From NCBI GenBank assembly GCA_019637225.1, contig JAHBWC010000001.1, forward strand, positions 1 to 64,000: a stretch of 64,000 bases of DNA, in the 5' to 3' direction. The notes beneath the pieces were generated by a model. The model ran no database searches, was not told the DNA's origin, and saw nothing but the letters and a program-made list of their open reading frames with translations. Made by a program: the position numbers and the translations under genes. This DNA comes from Labilithrix sp. (GTDB lineage Bacteria; Myxococcota_A; Polyangia; Polyangiales; Polyangiaceae). This document shows, in pieces, positions 27,616-36,787 of the stretch; position 1 is the stretch's first letter, and the number at the start of each line of letters is the position of its first letter.

Positions 27616-29356
27616 AGAATCGTTCGATCTCTTCGTCCGTCGGCCACTCGACGTCGGCGAGGAGCAGCTTCTGCTCGGCGCCGGTCGTGTCACGGATGGC
27701 CTTGGCGCTGGCGATTGCCTTCCGCCACGCGTTCGCGTGTTCGGCGCAGCCGAGCAGGACGTCGACCGTCACCTCGTCGGCCGACTGTCCGGTGCGGTGC
27801 GTCCGGCCGATCATCTGCTGCCAGATGTCCGCGCCCTCGGGGGGCGAGACCACGAGGTTGCGGTGCCACTTCGTCTGGAGGTTCCGGCCTTCGCGGTTCG
27901 CGTCGACGCTCACGATCGCGGAACGCTTCGAATCGGCGTCGTCGATGAAGCTCCCGTCGGCGGCGAGGCCCTTCGCTCCGAAGTACGGGCAACCCGACAT
28001 CGTGGCGAGGCGCTCGGCGAAGAAGGCGTGCTCGGTCCACACGATCCCGGGCTTCCTCATCCAGTCGAGGCAGACCGCGAGTGCCGAGTCGTCGTGCCAG
28101 ACCGGGACGGTATTCGGCGTGAAGCTGTCTTTGATGGCGCGCCACGCCTCAAGCGTCGTGTTGTCGAGCTTGCCGGCGTCGCACGCCTGAGCGACCTGGA
28201 GCTCGCTGTCGAGCGTGCGCGAGCGACCGAGGACCTCCCGGACGAACGCGGACCACGCCCGGCGAGCGTTGCGCCACGCTTCGGGGGGGCGTGGATCCCA
28301 AACGTAGTGCAGGCCGAGCGCGAGCTCGCGTGCGTGACGCCAGATGTCGACGGCTTGAGAGAGAGGCCAATCGTCGGGCGTAAGCCACTCACGACGAAGC
28401 TTTGCGAAGTGTCGTTCCGTGACGGACGCAACGTTGTACGTGATCGCCCGAACGTAGATAGAGCAAGACACGCGCTCGGCATTCCCGATCGTGGCGACGA
28501 CACCCGGCGTCTCGACGAGCCGACGCTGAAAGCCACGACGCGCAGCGATGACGGGCGTGACGTCATTCGCTGGTTTGGCGATCTCCTCGGGCGTGCAGAA
28601 GTGAAGGAGCGCGCCTGGCTCGTAGCGGCGCAGGTCCGAACCGCTGGGAGCACGCTCGTCCAGCGCCGCGGCCCACTCCTCTAGCTCGACGTCGGTCTTC
28701 GGGATCGGCGCCCCGTCCTTCAGCGACCACCGCACGATGTGTCCGAAGTCGAGAAGCGACTTGCGCATGATCGTGCCGCTCATGGCGACGAAGCGCGTCT
28801 CCGGATGATCGTGCATGAACCGCGAGACACGCCTCGTCACCGCGGCACGTCGATTCTTCAACCGATGAACCTCGTCGGCGAGGACAAGGTCGGGCCGATA
28901 CAGCTCGAGCTCGTGCGCTGCCTGAACGCGTCCGAGCATCTCGTATGAGAGGAGGCGGATGTTGGCCGGGATCAGCCAGTGCCGGGCCAGTACCTCGCGC
29001 TCGCGATTCGTCTTCTGAACGAGGTTCGCTGGAAGAAGGAGGAGCGGCCGCTGCGCGTCGAGCACGTAGGGCGCGAGGAGCGTGATCAGCGTTTTGCCTT
29101 GGCCGACGTCCAACGGACAGAAAGCACCAACGAGCGTCCCGATGTCGTGGAGAGCCAGAGCCTGAGCAGGGCGCAGGCGCATCGGCGCACCGCACACGTC
29201 GCAGAGGCTGTACGGCCCCGATGGCTTCCCCGGACATCGATCGGTAACCGAGAGCAACTCGGTCAGCGGCTCGACGAGCTCGGCGCCGTCGGCGCTTCGG
29301 CGCGGCAACGCGAGGATCCGTTCGAGCTCCGGGGTGAAGCGGACCGCCTCGTTCAT
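27596..29356 (-). CDS. DEAD/SNF2-type (SF2) DNA helicase/translocase
   Basis: 586 residues. Motif I PLDVGQGKTLITLLAP, motif II VLADEVHRLKN, motif III VAMSGTIMR, and motif VI QQMIGRTHRTGQSADEV. A Cys pair CDVCGAPM near residue 50 is atypical. Phage SF2 translocases of this kind act in replication or branch migration. The start at 29356 (MNEAVRFTPEL) overlaps the upstream gene as ATGA. The 3' end contains the promoter-like element of the HD hydrolase operon. Confidence 0.88.
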   Translation of the reverse strand: MNEAVRFTPELERILALPRRSADGAELVEPLTELLSVTDRCPGKPSGPYSLCDVCGAPMRLRPAQALALHDIGTLVGAFCPLDVGQGKTLITLLAPYVLDAQRPLLLLPANLVQKTNREREVLARHWLIPANIRLLSYEMLGRVQAAHELELYRPDLVLADEVHRLKNRRAAVTRRVSRFMHDHPETRFVAMSGTIMRKSLLDFGHIVRWSLKDGAPIPKTDVELEEWAAALDERAPSGSDLRRYEPGALLHFCTPEEIAKPANDVTPVIAARRGFQRRLVETPGVVATIGNAERVSCSIYVRAITYNVASVTERHFAKLRREWLTPDDWPLSQAVDIWRHARELALGLHYVWDPRPPEAWRNARRAWSAFVREVLGRSRTLDSELQVAQACDAGKLDNTTLEAWRAIKDSFTPNTVPVWHDDSALAVCLDWMRKPGIVWTEHAFFAERLATMSGCPYFGAKGLAADGSFIDDADSKRSAIVSVDANREGRNLQTKWHRNLVVSPPEGADIWQQMIGRTHRTGQSADEVTVDVLLGCAEHANAWRKAIASAKAIRDTTGAEQKLLLADVEWPTDEEIERFFGARWG

Positions 29357-29853
29357 CCCGCACGACCGATGCACCGGTCGCATCCGACGCAGAGTCGTTT
29401 GCGCCAGCGCCGCTTGGGGCCTGGTTGTTCGGCTGGCTTCCGCGCCCGCGATGACCGCGACCACTCTCCGCCATCCGTGAGACCGACCTCCTCGAACCCC
29501 GCGGCCTTCAATGACGTGCCGAGCTCGCTCGCGAGCGTCTTCGTCACGATCTCGCAGTACCCGAGTGCTCGAGCCACTCGAGAGCACGCGCCATACAGTG
29601 CCGAGCAGGCGTTGTACGCGCCGTTCGTCGCGACGCGTGTGATCTCGACGCGCCAGCCGCTCTGAGCGAGACGCGCGTTCGGGCGACCGACGACGGCGAC
29701 GCCAACGATCTCGCCGTTCCGTTCGACGGCGACCGCGAAGAGTCCGCCCTGCGGCGGGCTCAGGTGCCTGTGCCAGTTCCGCACGTACTCGTACGCCCGC
29801 ACGAGCACGAGCGGCACGATCCGGAGCCGCGTTCGATCGTTCGCGTGCACCAT
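29353..29853 (-). CDS. XF1762-like phage protein (GNAT-like)
   Basis: 166 residues. The body RAYEYVRNWHRHLSPPQGG, then GEIVGVAVVGRPNARL, then VEITRVATNGAYNACSALYG and CEIVTKTLASELGTSLKAAG matches the widespread phage XF1762 family, related to GNAT acetyltransferases. The substrate of that family is unknown to me. The C-terminus CVGCDRCIG is a small Cys pair not usual for the family. The start ATG at 29853 shares a base with the upstream stop codon. Confidence 0.75.
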   Translation of the reverse strand: MVHANDRTRLRIVPLVLVRAYEYVRNWHRHLSPPQGGLFAVAVERNGEIVGVAVVGRPNARLAQSGWRVEITRVATNGAYNACSALYGACSRVARALGYCEIVTKTLASELGTSLKAAGFEEVGLTDGGEWSRSSRARKPAEQPGPKRRWRKRLCVGCDRCIGRAG

Positions 29854-30476
29854 CACACCGACTCCGTCGCAGACGTCGGCGGCGCCGGCGGTGGTTTGCA
29901 GGACGAGGCGACGCGGACGAGCCACTCGGCGAACGCGCGCGGCGTCCGTCGGCGTTGCTCTGCCGAGCACACCTTGATTCCGGGTGGTACGGGACCTCGC
30001 GGAGCGCTCCGACTCCCGCTCGCCCAATGCGTCGGCTCACGAGGTGGAGGTGCCGCCGGAATCGCGAGAGGCGGCGCGCCGACGACGTACAACCAGGTTC
30101 GCTTTCTCGCTGGATGCCCCCAATCACACTGCGAGACTTCGTAGGTGACGCCTCCCCACGCGTCCGGGAGCTCTCCGGGATGGGGCATGCCGCGATAGCG
30201 GAAGAGACGCGATCCCGCCGGATGTTCGAGGACGCCGCCGAAACGGCGCACCTTGTCGACGGCGTGTGGCCCACACGACGCGTCTTGCTGCGCGCACAGA
30301 TGACGAAGGCGTCCCCACGGACCACACGGCGGGTGCGCGATGACCGGCAGCGGACCGTCGTACGTCTTCGCGTCGCGATCGGCGTCGTACCAATGCCGGA
30401 CGATCGACGGGTACGGGCCGCGCGGGTCGACGTAGAGGACCGCGACGGTCTCGACGAGCGAGACCGCGGCGGTCAT
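29853..30476 (-). CDS. Reduced C5-cytosine-methyltransferase-like phage protein
   Basis: 207 residues. VAVLYVDPRGPYPSI opens the protein; VIAHPPCGPWGRLRHLC resembles C5-MTase motif IV (Pro-Cys nucleophile), GGVLEHPAGSRLF resembles motif VI (ENV/EHP), and GHPARKRTWLYVVG resembles motif VIII (QxRxR). A classical SAM motif I (FxGxG) is missing, as is a target recognition domain. It belongs to a phage family usually annotated hypothetical. It may be a modified-base enzyme or an inactive relative. It sits between the PP-loop and XF1762-like genes, with 4-bp and 1-bp overlaps. Confidence 0.6.
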   Translation of the reverse strand: MTAAVSLVETVAVLYVDPRGPYPSIVRHWYDADRDAKTYDGPLPVIAHPPCGPWGRLRHLCAQQDASCGPHAVDKVRRFGGVLEHPAGSRLFRYRGMPHPGELPDAWGGVTYEVSQCDWGHPARKRTWLYVVGAPPLAIPAAPPPREPTHWASGSRSAPRGPVPPGIKVCSAEQRRRTPRAFAEWLVRVASSCKPPPAPPTSATESV

Positions 30477-31390
30477 GGGGACCGCCTTACGTTCGGAAGC
30501 GCGTGAGCCTGGTCGGCGGCGCGCGGCACGGCGCCGACGATCTCGACGTTCCGGAGCGCGACATCGTCGCCCTCTTCGTCCTCGACCCCACACTCACCGT
30601 CCCAGCACTCGCACGGCTCGTTGACCGGCGTATCGAGCCCGGGTGCGTCAACGTCGCGCCATGAGAAGCGTCGACCCAGTCCCGCTACGTTCGTCAGGTT
30701 CGGACGAGCACGGTCCTCCAGGGCCAGCGCTCGCTCGTACAGGTCCGGATGTCTCCGTCGGAGTTGCACGATCTCCGGCTTCTTCGTGGACGGGCAGAAG
30801 AAGCATGCCGACTTCGGTGGAACGGGCAGGCCGGTCGCCTTGATAGCTTCCACGCACTCGTCGTGATCCCAGCCCCACTCGATCAGCGGAAAACGGAGCT
30901 CGTACTTCTCCAACTCACGCTCTGCAGCCTCGGTCTTCGGATGCCGAAGGTTGTCGAGCGCCCTGTCCGCGCGGCGCTGCTCGCCGCGGTGGTAGCCGAT
31001 GATCTTGATGACCTTCTCTTCGCGCGCCCACGCCTCTCGTGCGTCCGGGAACGAGTTCATGAACTTCTGCGACGGCTGGACCTTGAACTTGTCGCTGCAC
31101 GTCTTTCCGCCGAAGACGATCGACGGAAGATCCTTCGTCCGGTGGCACTCCGCCTCGAGCGTGATCGCCGTACCGTACTGATTCGTGCGCTGTACTCGCG
31201 TGATTCCCGGGTAGCCCTTCTTCGTGAGCCACTTGTGGAAGACGCTCAGGAACGCATAGGTCTCCGGCTTCTCGCCTCCGGTGTCTCCGAACAGGTTGAC
31301 GGTGATCGGCTCTCCCCGACGTACGAGCTCCACGGTGACCGCCGTGGAGTTCACCCCCAGACCAACCGCATTGAGAACGACGCGGCTCAT
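30473..31390 (-). CDS. PP-loop / PAPS-reductase-like phage protein
   Basis: 305 residues. Adenine-nucleotide alpha-hydrolase fold: NAVGLGVNSTAVTVELVRRG is the PP-loop position, LFGDTGGEKPETY the second signature, and FGGKTCSDKFKVQP plus SACFFCPSTKKPEI are the Cys sites of phage PAPS-reductase-like enzymes. In bacteria relatives include CysH and DndC (sulfur transfer to DNA). In phages the role is unclear; sulfur metabolism or DNA modification are both possible. An acidic, Cys-containing C-terminus (CECWDGECGVEDEE) follows. It is flanked by two methyltransferase-type genes. Confidence 0.78.
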   Translation of the reverse strand: MSRVVLNAVGLGVNSTAVTVELVRRGEPITVNLFGDTGGEKPETYAFLSVFHKWLTKKGYPGITRVQRTNQYGTAITLEAECHRTKDLPSIVFGGKTCSDKFKVQPSQKFMNSFPDAREAWAREEKVIKIIGYHRGEQRRADRALDNLRHPKTEAAERELEKYELRFPLIEWGWDHDECVEAIKATGLPVPPKSACFFCPSTKKPEIVQLRRRHPDLYERALALEDRARPNLTNVAGLGRRFSWRDVDAPGLDTPVNEPCECWDGECGVEDEEGDDVALRNVEIVGAVPRAADQAHALPNVRRSP

Positions 31391-31677
31391 TTTGGTGAGC
31401 CCCCGACGATCTCGAGGTTCCCGAGCGCGATGTGCCGCCAGCGAGGACGACGCTCGGGCGGGATGTCGTCGTAGCCGCTCGACGTGTCGAGAGGCTCGTC
31501 CACCGCGACGACGTCGCCGGTCTCACAGCCACACGAGCACGCGACGACCGTGAAGCGCTTACCGCCTTCGCCGCCGCGATGCTGCCCGGTCGCCGCGAGG
31601 AAGTAGCCGGTGAATCGCACGCGCGTGCCCGGAGGAGGCCGGACACGAAGACCGCGGTTCTTCGCGGCGACGGTCAC
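31387..31677 (-). CDS. Small phage protein, unknown
   Basis: 96 residues from a GTG at 31677 that overlaps the methyltransferase stop as GTGA. It begins with a basic strand (AKNRGLRVRPPPGTRVRFTG) and includes VVACSCGCETGDVVAVDEP. Its last residues (WRHIALGNLEIVGGSP) resemble the end of the adjacent PP-loop protein (DVALRNVEIVGAVP), perhaps a shared interaction tail. No family recognised. Confidence 0.55.
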   Translation of the reverse strand: MTVAAKNRGLRVRPPPGTRVRFTGYFLAATGQHRGGEGGKRFTVVACSCGCETGDVVAVDEPLDTSSGYDDIPPERRPRWRHIALGNLEIVGGSPK

Positions 31678-33263
31678 GCTGCCTCCTTGCTCCACGCGGC
31701 GATTCGCGCGTGCGCGATCTCGATGTACGCAGCCTCGGCCTCGATCCCGAAGACGAGCGGCCAGCCCGCCTGGAGCGCGCCGATCATCTCGGAGCCCGCC
31801 CCGGAGTACGGAATGAGCAGCGTCGCGTTCTTCGTCGGCGGCTTGATCAGCGTCGCGAGCCAACGCGTCAGGGCGATGGGCTTGAGGGTCGGATGATGGT
31901 TGTGCGCGCCGCCGCTCCCTCGAGCGCCAGCACGCGGATGCGCCGCTCCCGGCGAGTCATCTTCGCGGAGCGTCATCTCGCCAGCGGAACGCCTCGGCAG
32001 CGCCTCGCATCCGTAGTCGCGTTCCTTCGTCGAGACCTTCGACGTGTAGAAGAAGCGGGATGGCCCGCCGTCGTCCGCGTAGACGCGCGACTGAGGCGTC
32101 TGAAGCCCCTCGCCATAGACGAGGTGCGGCGACGCCGCCTTGGTCCCCGTGTGTGGATGAGAGATCGAAGCGTTCGCGCGGCCGGTCAGCGTCGAGCGCC
32201 GACGTCCGACCGTCTCGTCGAGAAGTGCCGCTGCCTCTTCGTCGAGGGTGACGTTCGCCGGCCATCGGCCGGTCGCCTCACCAGCGTCGATCCGATCGTA
32301 GTTGCCGCCGGACATCGCCGTGTTCGCCGAGACGCATGTTCCGCCAGAGCGCGTCTTCGGCATCCTCTCGAGGCCGATCCGACACGCGTCGATCGCGAGG
32401 CCGCCCGTCCCCCACCTCGCGACGTTGGCGGCGACCGTGCCCTCGAGCGGCTTCCTCGCGAGAATGATGGGCTCGAACGCAGGCTTGAGGGCAGTACCGT
32501 AGCCGTCCCACTGCCTCGACAGCTCCGACGCCGGAGCCTTGATGGGATACGTCAGGCGCGCGCCGTCGCCGCCGAACGCCGCGCCCGTGAACCCCGGCCG
32601 CGACGTCCGCGTGTCGAACCCTTCGCGTTCGTCCACGATCTCGGCCGTCTTCCACGCTTCGCCGGGCTCGCCCTTCCGGTCGTTGAGCCGCCACACCTCC
32701 GTATCGAGCTCGTCGCTGAGCGCGAGGAGCTCCTTCAGGCGAAGCCACTGGTCCCACGTCGGGAGTGTCGGCTGCGAGTCCGAGTCTCGCGCCGCCCAGT
32801 GATCGATCATCCTCGAGTGCATGCCGAACGCGTCGGCGAGCACCTTCGACGTGACGCCCCTTCGATCCATGGCCGCGCGCAGAAAGCGGCATGCCCGACG
32901 GACCTCGCTCGTGTCGTCGCGTCGCTTGTCGATCGCCTTCGCGACATCGAGCGACTTCGGAAAGCCCTTCCCGTAGAGCCAGAGCAAGCAGTCCCGAAGC
33001 TCGAAGCCCGCGTCTTCGATCCCGATCGCGATGCGATGGAACGTGCGCGCTCCGCCGAACGAAAGGAGCGGCGCGCCAGGCTTCAAGACTCGGAGGGCTT
33101 CGCGCCAGACTTCGACGCTCGGCACGTCGTAGTCCCAGCGTTGGCCCATGAAGCGAAATCCGTAGGGCGGATCGCAAAGGAGCGCGTCGAAGCTGTTGTC
33201 CGGCAGATCGCGCAACGCGACGAGGACGTCCGCGTGTGCGATCGCGTGGTCGCCGAAGCTCAT
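31674..33263 (-). CDS. Phage DNA methyltransferase (N6-adenine/N4-cytosine, DPPY type)
   Basis: 529 residues. Catalytic motif IV ALLCDPPYGFRFMG is near the N-terminus, and the SAM-binding FxGxG equivalent LLIPYSGAGSEMIGALQAGW with FGIEAEAAYIEIA is at the C-terminus, i.e. beta-class permuted order. HPTLKPIALTRWL is the usual motif preceding it. A ~100-residue insertion after FPKSLDVAKAIDK contains an XRE-like HTH (SKVLADAFGMHSRMIDHWAA) that could help recognise DNA. It probably protects phage DNA from restriction. The start at 33263 overlaps the upstream gene by 4 bp. Confidence 0.88.
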   Translation of the reverse strand: MSFGDHAIAHADVLVALRDLPDNSFDALLCDPPYGFRFMGQRWDYDVPSVEVWREALRVLKPGAPLLSFGGARTFHRIAIGIEDAGFELRDCLLWLYGKGFPKSLDVAKAIDKRRDDTSEVRRACRFLRAAMDRRGVTSKVLADAFGMHSRMIDHWAARDSDSQPTLPTWDQWLRLKELLALSDELDTEVWRLNDRKGEPGEAWKTAEIVDEREGFDTRTSRPGFTGAAFGGDGARLTYPIKAPASELSRQWDGYGTALKPAFEPIILARKPLEGTVAANVARWGTGGLAIDACRIGLERMPKTRSGGTCVSANTAMSGGNYDRIDAGEATGRWPANVTLDEEAAALLDETVGRRRSTLTGRANASISHPHTGTKAASPHLVYGEGLQTPQSRVYADDGGPSRFFYTSKVSTKERDYGCEALPRRSAGEMTLREDDSPGAAHPRAGARGSGGAHNHHPTLKPIALTRWLATLIKPPTKNATLLIPYSGAGSEMIGALQAGWPLVFGIEAEAAYIEIAHARIAAWSKEAA

Positions 33264-33478
33264 GACACTCCCGCGCGACTCCGCAGGAAGGACTTGAGCG
33301 TCACGCCGGCTTTCGCTGCTGCGCGCTTCGCGCGTCGACGTGCTCGAGCGGCTTCGCCACGTCGCCGACGTGGCTTGCCGAGGTCGCGCTCGGCGACGCC
33401 CCAGAGCTCCTCCGGTGGAAGGCCCGTGCCCAGCGCGCCACGCGGATCGGAGAATCGAGTCCTGTAGTAGAACCTCAT
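33260..33478 (-). CDS. Small basic phage protein, unknown
   Basis: 72 residues, strongly Arg/Lys/Ala-rich in its second half (RRRRGEAARARRRAKRAAAK), pI clearly basic, likely nucleic-acid binding. The N-terminus (MRFYYRTRFSDPRGALGT) is not recognised. ATG at 33478; the stop overlaps the methyltransferase start. Confidence 0.5.
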   Translation of the reverse strand: MRFYYRTRFSDPRGALGTGLPPEELWGVAERDLGKPRRRRGEAARARRRAKRAAAKAGVTLKSFLRSRAGVS

Positions 33479-33525
33479 CGCAGCACCACTTCCTTCGAGA
33501 AGGTTCGAGACGACGAAGCCGGGCC

Positions 33526-34941
33526 CTATCGACCGAGGGCGCGCTTGAAGGCCTCGGCCTTGTTCGCGCGCTCCTCGGTCGCGAACGCGTAGAGCTCGGC
33601 GCTGATCCGCCTGAGCGCGTCGCCGCGCGACTCGCCGGGCAGCACACGCGCGGTCACCGAGAACGGCCCGACGCGGAAGCTGTTGTATTGCACGGGCGAG
33701 AACGTCTCCTCGCCCCACGTGACGGTCACGGTCTCGACGGTGTCCTCGGACTCCGACGTCGCGCTCTTCCTCGGCCGGCCGGGTGTACGCTTCGCGACGG
33801 CGCCTTCGACCGGCGCAGGCGCGGCCTGCGGGACCGACGCAGCCGGCGTCGTGTCGACGATCGGCGGGGGCGGCAGCTTCGACTCCGGCGGATTGATCCC
33901 GAGCGCGGTCGGAGGCAGCGTCGGCTCCTCGACGAGAGGAGTAGGCGGCGGACTGCTCGCGACAGCCGGCTGCGGCGTGGTCGGAGTAGGCGGCGCAGAC
34001 GTCGCAGGCGTTGCGGACGTGAGCGCGGCGCGCTTGGCTTGAAGCTTGGCAAAGAGATCGCCCGGTGAAGACATCGTAAGCTCCTGTTGCGTTGTTCGAG
34101 TAAGGGCCGCGGCTTTCGCGGCAAACGAGTCGACGACTTGAGAGGGACTCAAGTTGCAGCGGCTGCGGTACGGGCATCCGCCGTACTGCTCACACATCTC
34201 GACGTTCGGAGGCAGCGCGAGCGGCGCCGACTCCGGATCGGTGACCGAGCGCCGAACGTCGAACATCTCGACGGCGGTTCGATCGATCGTGACGAACTGC
34301 TCGCCAACGTGGTCGGCGTGCACGCGGAGGTGCGTCCGTTTGACCTTCCTGGTGCCGCGCGTCTGGAAGTAGAGCCAGACGAGATCGACGACGCGCGCGC
34401 CGGTCTCGTACATCGCCCAGGTCGCGTAGAGGTTCGCCTGCACGTCGACGGCGAGGGCGTTCTCCTTCTTCGCCCACCGGAGATCGCCGGTTGACTTGAA
34501 GTCCTGCACGACCGGGACGACGAGTCCCGGAGGCGCCGCGGGTAGATCCGGAGCTCCGCCGCTCGGCAACCAAAGATCGAGGTACCCCTGGTAGCCGAAT
34601 CGCGCGGAGCCGTCGGGGTTGCGCGCGGTCGCCGCCGGCAGGACGAAGTGCTTCTGCACTTCGAGGCCGGGATGCATCGGCGGAGGGAGGTACGCGAGCC
34701 CGGCCGCCGCGATGTAGCCGCTCTCGCGCGTGAAATCGAACGACCTCCCTTCTGTCAGATACGGTTGCAGTTGCTCGGAATCGATCTCGTCTCCGAGCGC
34801 CGCCGCCGGCGATTGGGGCGGCTCGATCTTCGCGATGTACTTCCACGCCCACTTCCGCGGGCACTCGCGGTACAGCGTGACTTGCGACGCGCTGACCAGC
34901 GGCGTCGGCGCCGGAGTCGCGTCCGGCGCCGGCGTGGTCAT
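33526..34941 (-). CDS. PD-(D/E)XK (RecB/Cas4-like) nuclease with Pro-rich C-terminal extension
   Basis: 471 residues. VTLYRECPRKWAWKYIAK, then GYQGYLDLWLP (Asp) and VPVVQDFKSTGD (D-x-K catalytic core) and the Cys signature CEQYGGCPYRSRC identify a RecB-family exonuclease fold with an iron-sulfur or zinc Cys site, all in residues 1-~285. From ~290 on there is a Pro/Thr-rich linker and a separate C-terminal domain (FRVGPFSVTARVLPGESRGD). An internal ATG at 34074 with AGGAG six bases upstream could also make the C-terminal part alone (33526-34074). Role: DNA end processing in replication or recombination. Confidence 0.82.
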   Translation of the reverse strand: MTTPAPDATPAPTPLVSASQVTLYRECPRKWAWKYIAKIEPPQSPAAALGDEIDSEQLQPYLTEGRSFDFTRESGYIAAAGLAYLPPPMHPGLEVQKHFVLPAATARNPDGSARFGYQGYLDLWLPSGGAPDLPAAPPGLVVPVVQDFKSTGDLRWAKKENALAVDVQANLYATWAMYETGARVVDLVWLYFQTRGTRKVKRTHLRVHADHVGEQFVTIDRTAVEMFDVRRSVTDPESAPLALPPNVEMCEQYGGCPYRSRCNLSPSQVVDSFAAKAAALTRTTQQELTMSSPGDLFAKLQAKRAALTSATPATSAPPTPTTPQPAVASSPPPTPLVEEPTLPPTALGINPPESKLPPPPIVDTTPAASVPQAAPAPVEGAVAKRTPGRPRKSATSESEDTVETVTVTWGEETFSPVQYNSFRVGPFSVTARVLPGESRGDALRRISAELYAFATEERANKAEAFKRALGR

Positions 34942-35741
34942 GCAAACCTCCCGGGGTAGCGAGCGCGCAGCTCGGCGAAGAGAAGGTCGAGCTGCTGCTC
35001 GGTCCACTTCTCGATTGCGCGAAGGATCGGCGCGAGGGCGTCGGTGCGCGTCCCGGGCTTCTTGTTCTGCCCCGTCTTAGCTCGCGTCTTCGTGACCGTG
35101 TCTCGGTGAACGCCAAGAGCGGCCGCGACCTCTGCATTGCCCGCGTCGGGATGCGCTTTTAGATAGTCGGAGACCTCGGATTCCGCCTTCGTAAGCCGTG
35201 GCTTTGTCTTCCCTTTCCCCAAGCTCCGACTGGTCGGAACTCTATTCGCCAACACCTTCCGGACGAGATCCTGCGAGCATCCAACGTGGTCGGCGATCGC
35301 CTGCAGCCCCTTTCCGTGCTTCCCTTTGCTCGCGAGCCACTTCTTTCCTTTCTCGGTCGTGAGGAGGAGAAGGATCGCGTGGGTCTTGTCGGCGGCGGTG
35401 CGCGGCTTGCCGTGGGTTGCGTTCGCTGAGGAGGCGTAGAAGCGCGCCTCTTCTACCGTTCCACGACGGAGGTCCACGAAGATGCTCGGACGCCCCGCAG
35501 CCCTGTGCGCGTGGTAGCGATGGAACCCGTCGGACAGCCACATGTCCTTCCCGTCGTGGTAGACAACGACGGGCGGGAAATGAGCTCGGTTGTTCAACGC
35601 GTCGGCGTACTCGTTCACCGTCGCGATATCGATCTCTGCGCGTGACTGTGTCTCGCCATCGATCCGGATCGCGTCGAGCGAGATGCATCGACCGAGAGCG
35701 GTGGGGCCGGGGTCAAAAGGGCCAAGAGATTCCGCCCCCAT
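34938..35741 (-). CDS. ParB/Srx-like nuclease-fold protein with HTH
   Basis: 267 residues. The ParB-type domain covers ~20-110: SLDAIRIDGETQSRAEID, FPPVVVYHDGKDMWLSDGFH and RYHAHRAAGRPSIFVDLRRG. KORB-like helices follow (GLQAIADHVGCSQDLVRKVL and AEVAAALGVHRDTVTKTRA). Phage ParB-like proteins can be DNA-binding regulators, CTPases or nucleases; no choice can be made here. It follows the other ParB-like gene by 3 bp and overlaps the nuclease start. Confidence 0.8.
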   Translation of the reverse strand: MGAESLGPFDPGPTALGRCISLDAIRIDGETQSRAEIDIATVNEYADALNNRAHFPPVVVYHDGKDMWLSDGFHRYHAHRAAGRPSIFVDLRRGTVEEARFYASSANATHGKPRTAADKTHAILLLLTTEKGKKWLASKGKHGKGLQAIADHVGCSQDLVRKVLANRVPTSRSLGKGKTKPRLTKAESEVSDYLKAHPDAGNAEVAAALGVHRDTVTKTRAKTGQNKKPGTRTDALAPILRAIEKWTEQQLDLLFAELRARYPGRFA

Positions 35742-35744
35742 GGC

Positions 35745-36782
35745 TCACCGCGCGTACTTTCCGAGAAAGAAGGCATTGGCGCGCTGATCGCTCCGAACGC
35801 TGCCCTTGGCGACGAGCCCCGGCGCGCGCACGCCTTTGATGTGCTTGTGAAGGATATTGAGAACGGCCTCGGTGACCTCGCGCCGGTCGGCGGCGCTGCT
35901 CGCGCCAGCTTTCATCTTCGGGAGATTTTGGACGAGCGACAGTGCGGCCGTTCCGGAAGCGAGACCGATCTTGCTCGTCACGAGAGCCATGAATTGCCGG
36001 GTCTCACGAGGCGCCTTCATGAACGCGATCGCGATGGCCGCCCGAACCGGCGCGGTGAACTCGCGAGCGGGGAGCTCCAACGCAGCTTGGACGCCGGGGC
36101 TGTAGGCGCCCCACATCTCCGCAATGCCGTCGTTCGTGGGCTTCGTGAGCCAACGGCTATCGACGGCCGCGATGCAGGAGAGGATCTGCGCGATCGGCTG
36201 CCCTTGACCTCTCGCAACCAGGCCCGTGTATTCGAGTGCGTTCCCTCGGGTTCGTCGTCGCTGCGTGTCCCAGTTCAGCTTCGCGGCGTGAAACTGCTTC
36301 GGATCGTGGTACTGCGTGACCTGCACGAGGATTTTGCAGCCCGAGGCGACGACGGCCTTGCAGCGGTGCTGGCCATCGCCTCGCTCGCATCGCGGGCCGA
36401 CAGCAAGGGCCTGATGAGAGCGCGTCCAGCGCCCCGCCCGCATGTCGCGGGCGTACGCTTCGACGGCGATCGGCGAGATGTTGCGGTCGGCCGGAAAGCT
36501 GTCCAGGAGTTCCTGTGCAAGCTCCGGCGTCAACACGACCTCGATGGTCGTCATCAGCTCGCTCGGCCGACGACGACGCTGAAACTCCGCCAATAGTGCC
36601 GCGCGGTGGGGCGGTAGATCGTTTGCCGGAGGAGCGCATCGCACGATTCCGCTCTCTCGCTTCACGACGGCGGGATGGATGTAGCGAAGTGCGTTCGGCT
36701 GGGCCTCTGAGGGTGTCTCCTCGTCGTCGTAGTCGGTGTCGGCTTGGTCGTATTCGGTCTTGGGATTTCGGTCGGTCTTCAT
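35745..36782 (-). CDS. ParB-like phage protein (DNA-binding, putative)
   Basis: 345 residues. TTIEVVLTPELAQELLDSFP, then RNISPIAVEAYARDMRAGRW and VGPRCERGDGQHRCKAVVAS (the G-x-GQHR signature of this phage/plasmid ParB-related family), followed by long helical repeats. It heads the long minus-strand operon running to the helicase. Its ATG lies 5 nt after a YTGGCN-N17-GCATATG element, and it is divergent from the PrimPol gene, so it may regulate replication or partition. Confidence 0.75.
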   Translation of the reverse strand: MKTDRNPKTEYDQADTDYDDEETPSEAQPNALRYIHPAVVKRESGIVRCAPPANDLPPHRAALLAEFQRRRRPSELMTTIEVVLTPELAQELLDSFPADRNISPIAVEAYARDMRAGRWTRSHQALAVGPRCERGDGQHRCKAVVASGCKILVQVTQYHDPKQFHAAKLNWDTQRRRTRGNALEYTGLVARGQGQPIAQILSCIAAVDSRWLTKPTNDGIAEMWGAYSPGVQAALELPAREFTAPVRAAIAIAFMKAPRETRQFMALVTSKIGLASGTAALSLVQNLPKMKAGASSAADRREVTEAVLNILHKHIKGVRAPGLVAKGSVRSDQRANAFFLGKYAR

Positions 36783-36787
36783 GTCCG

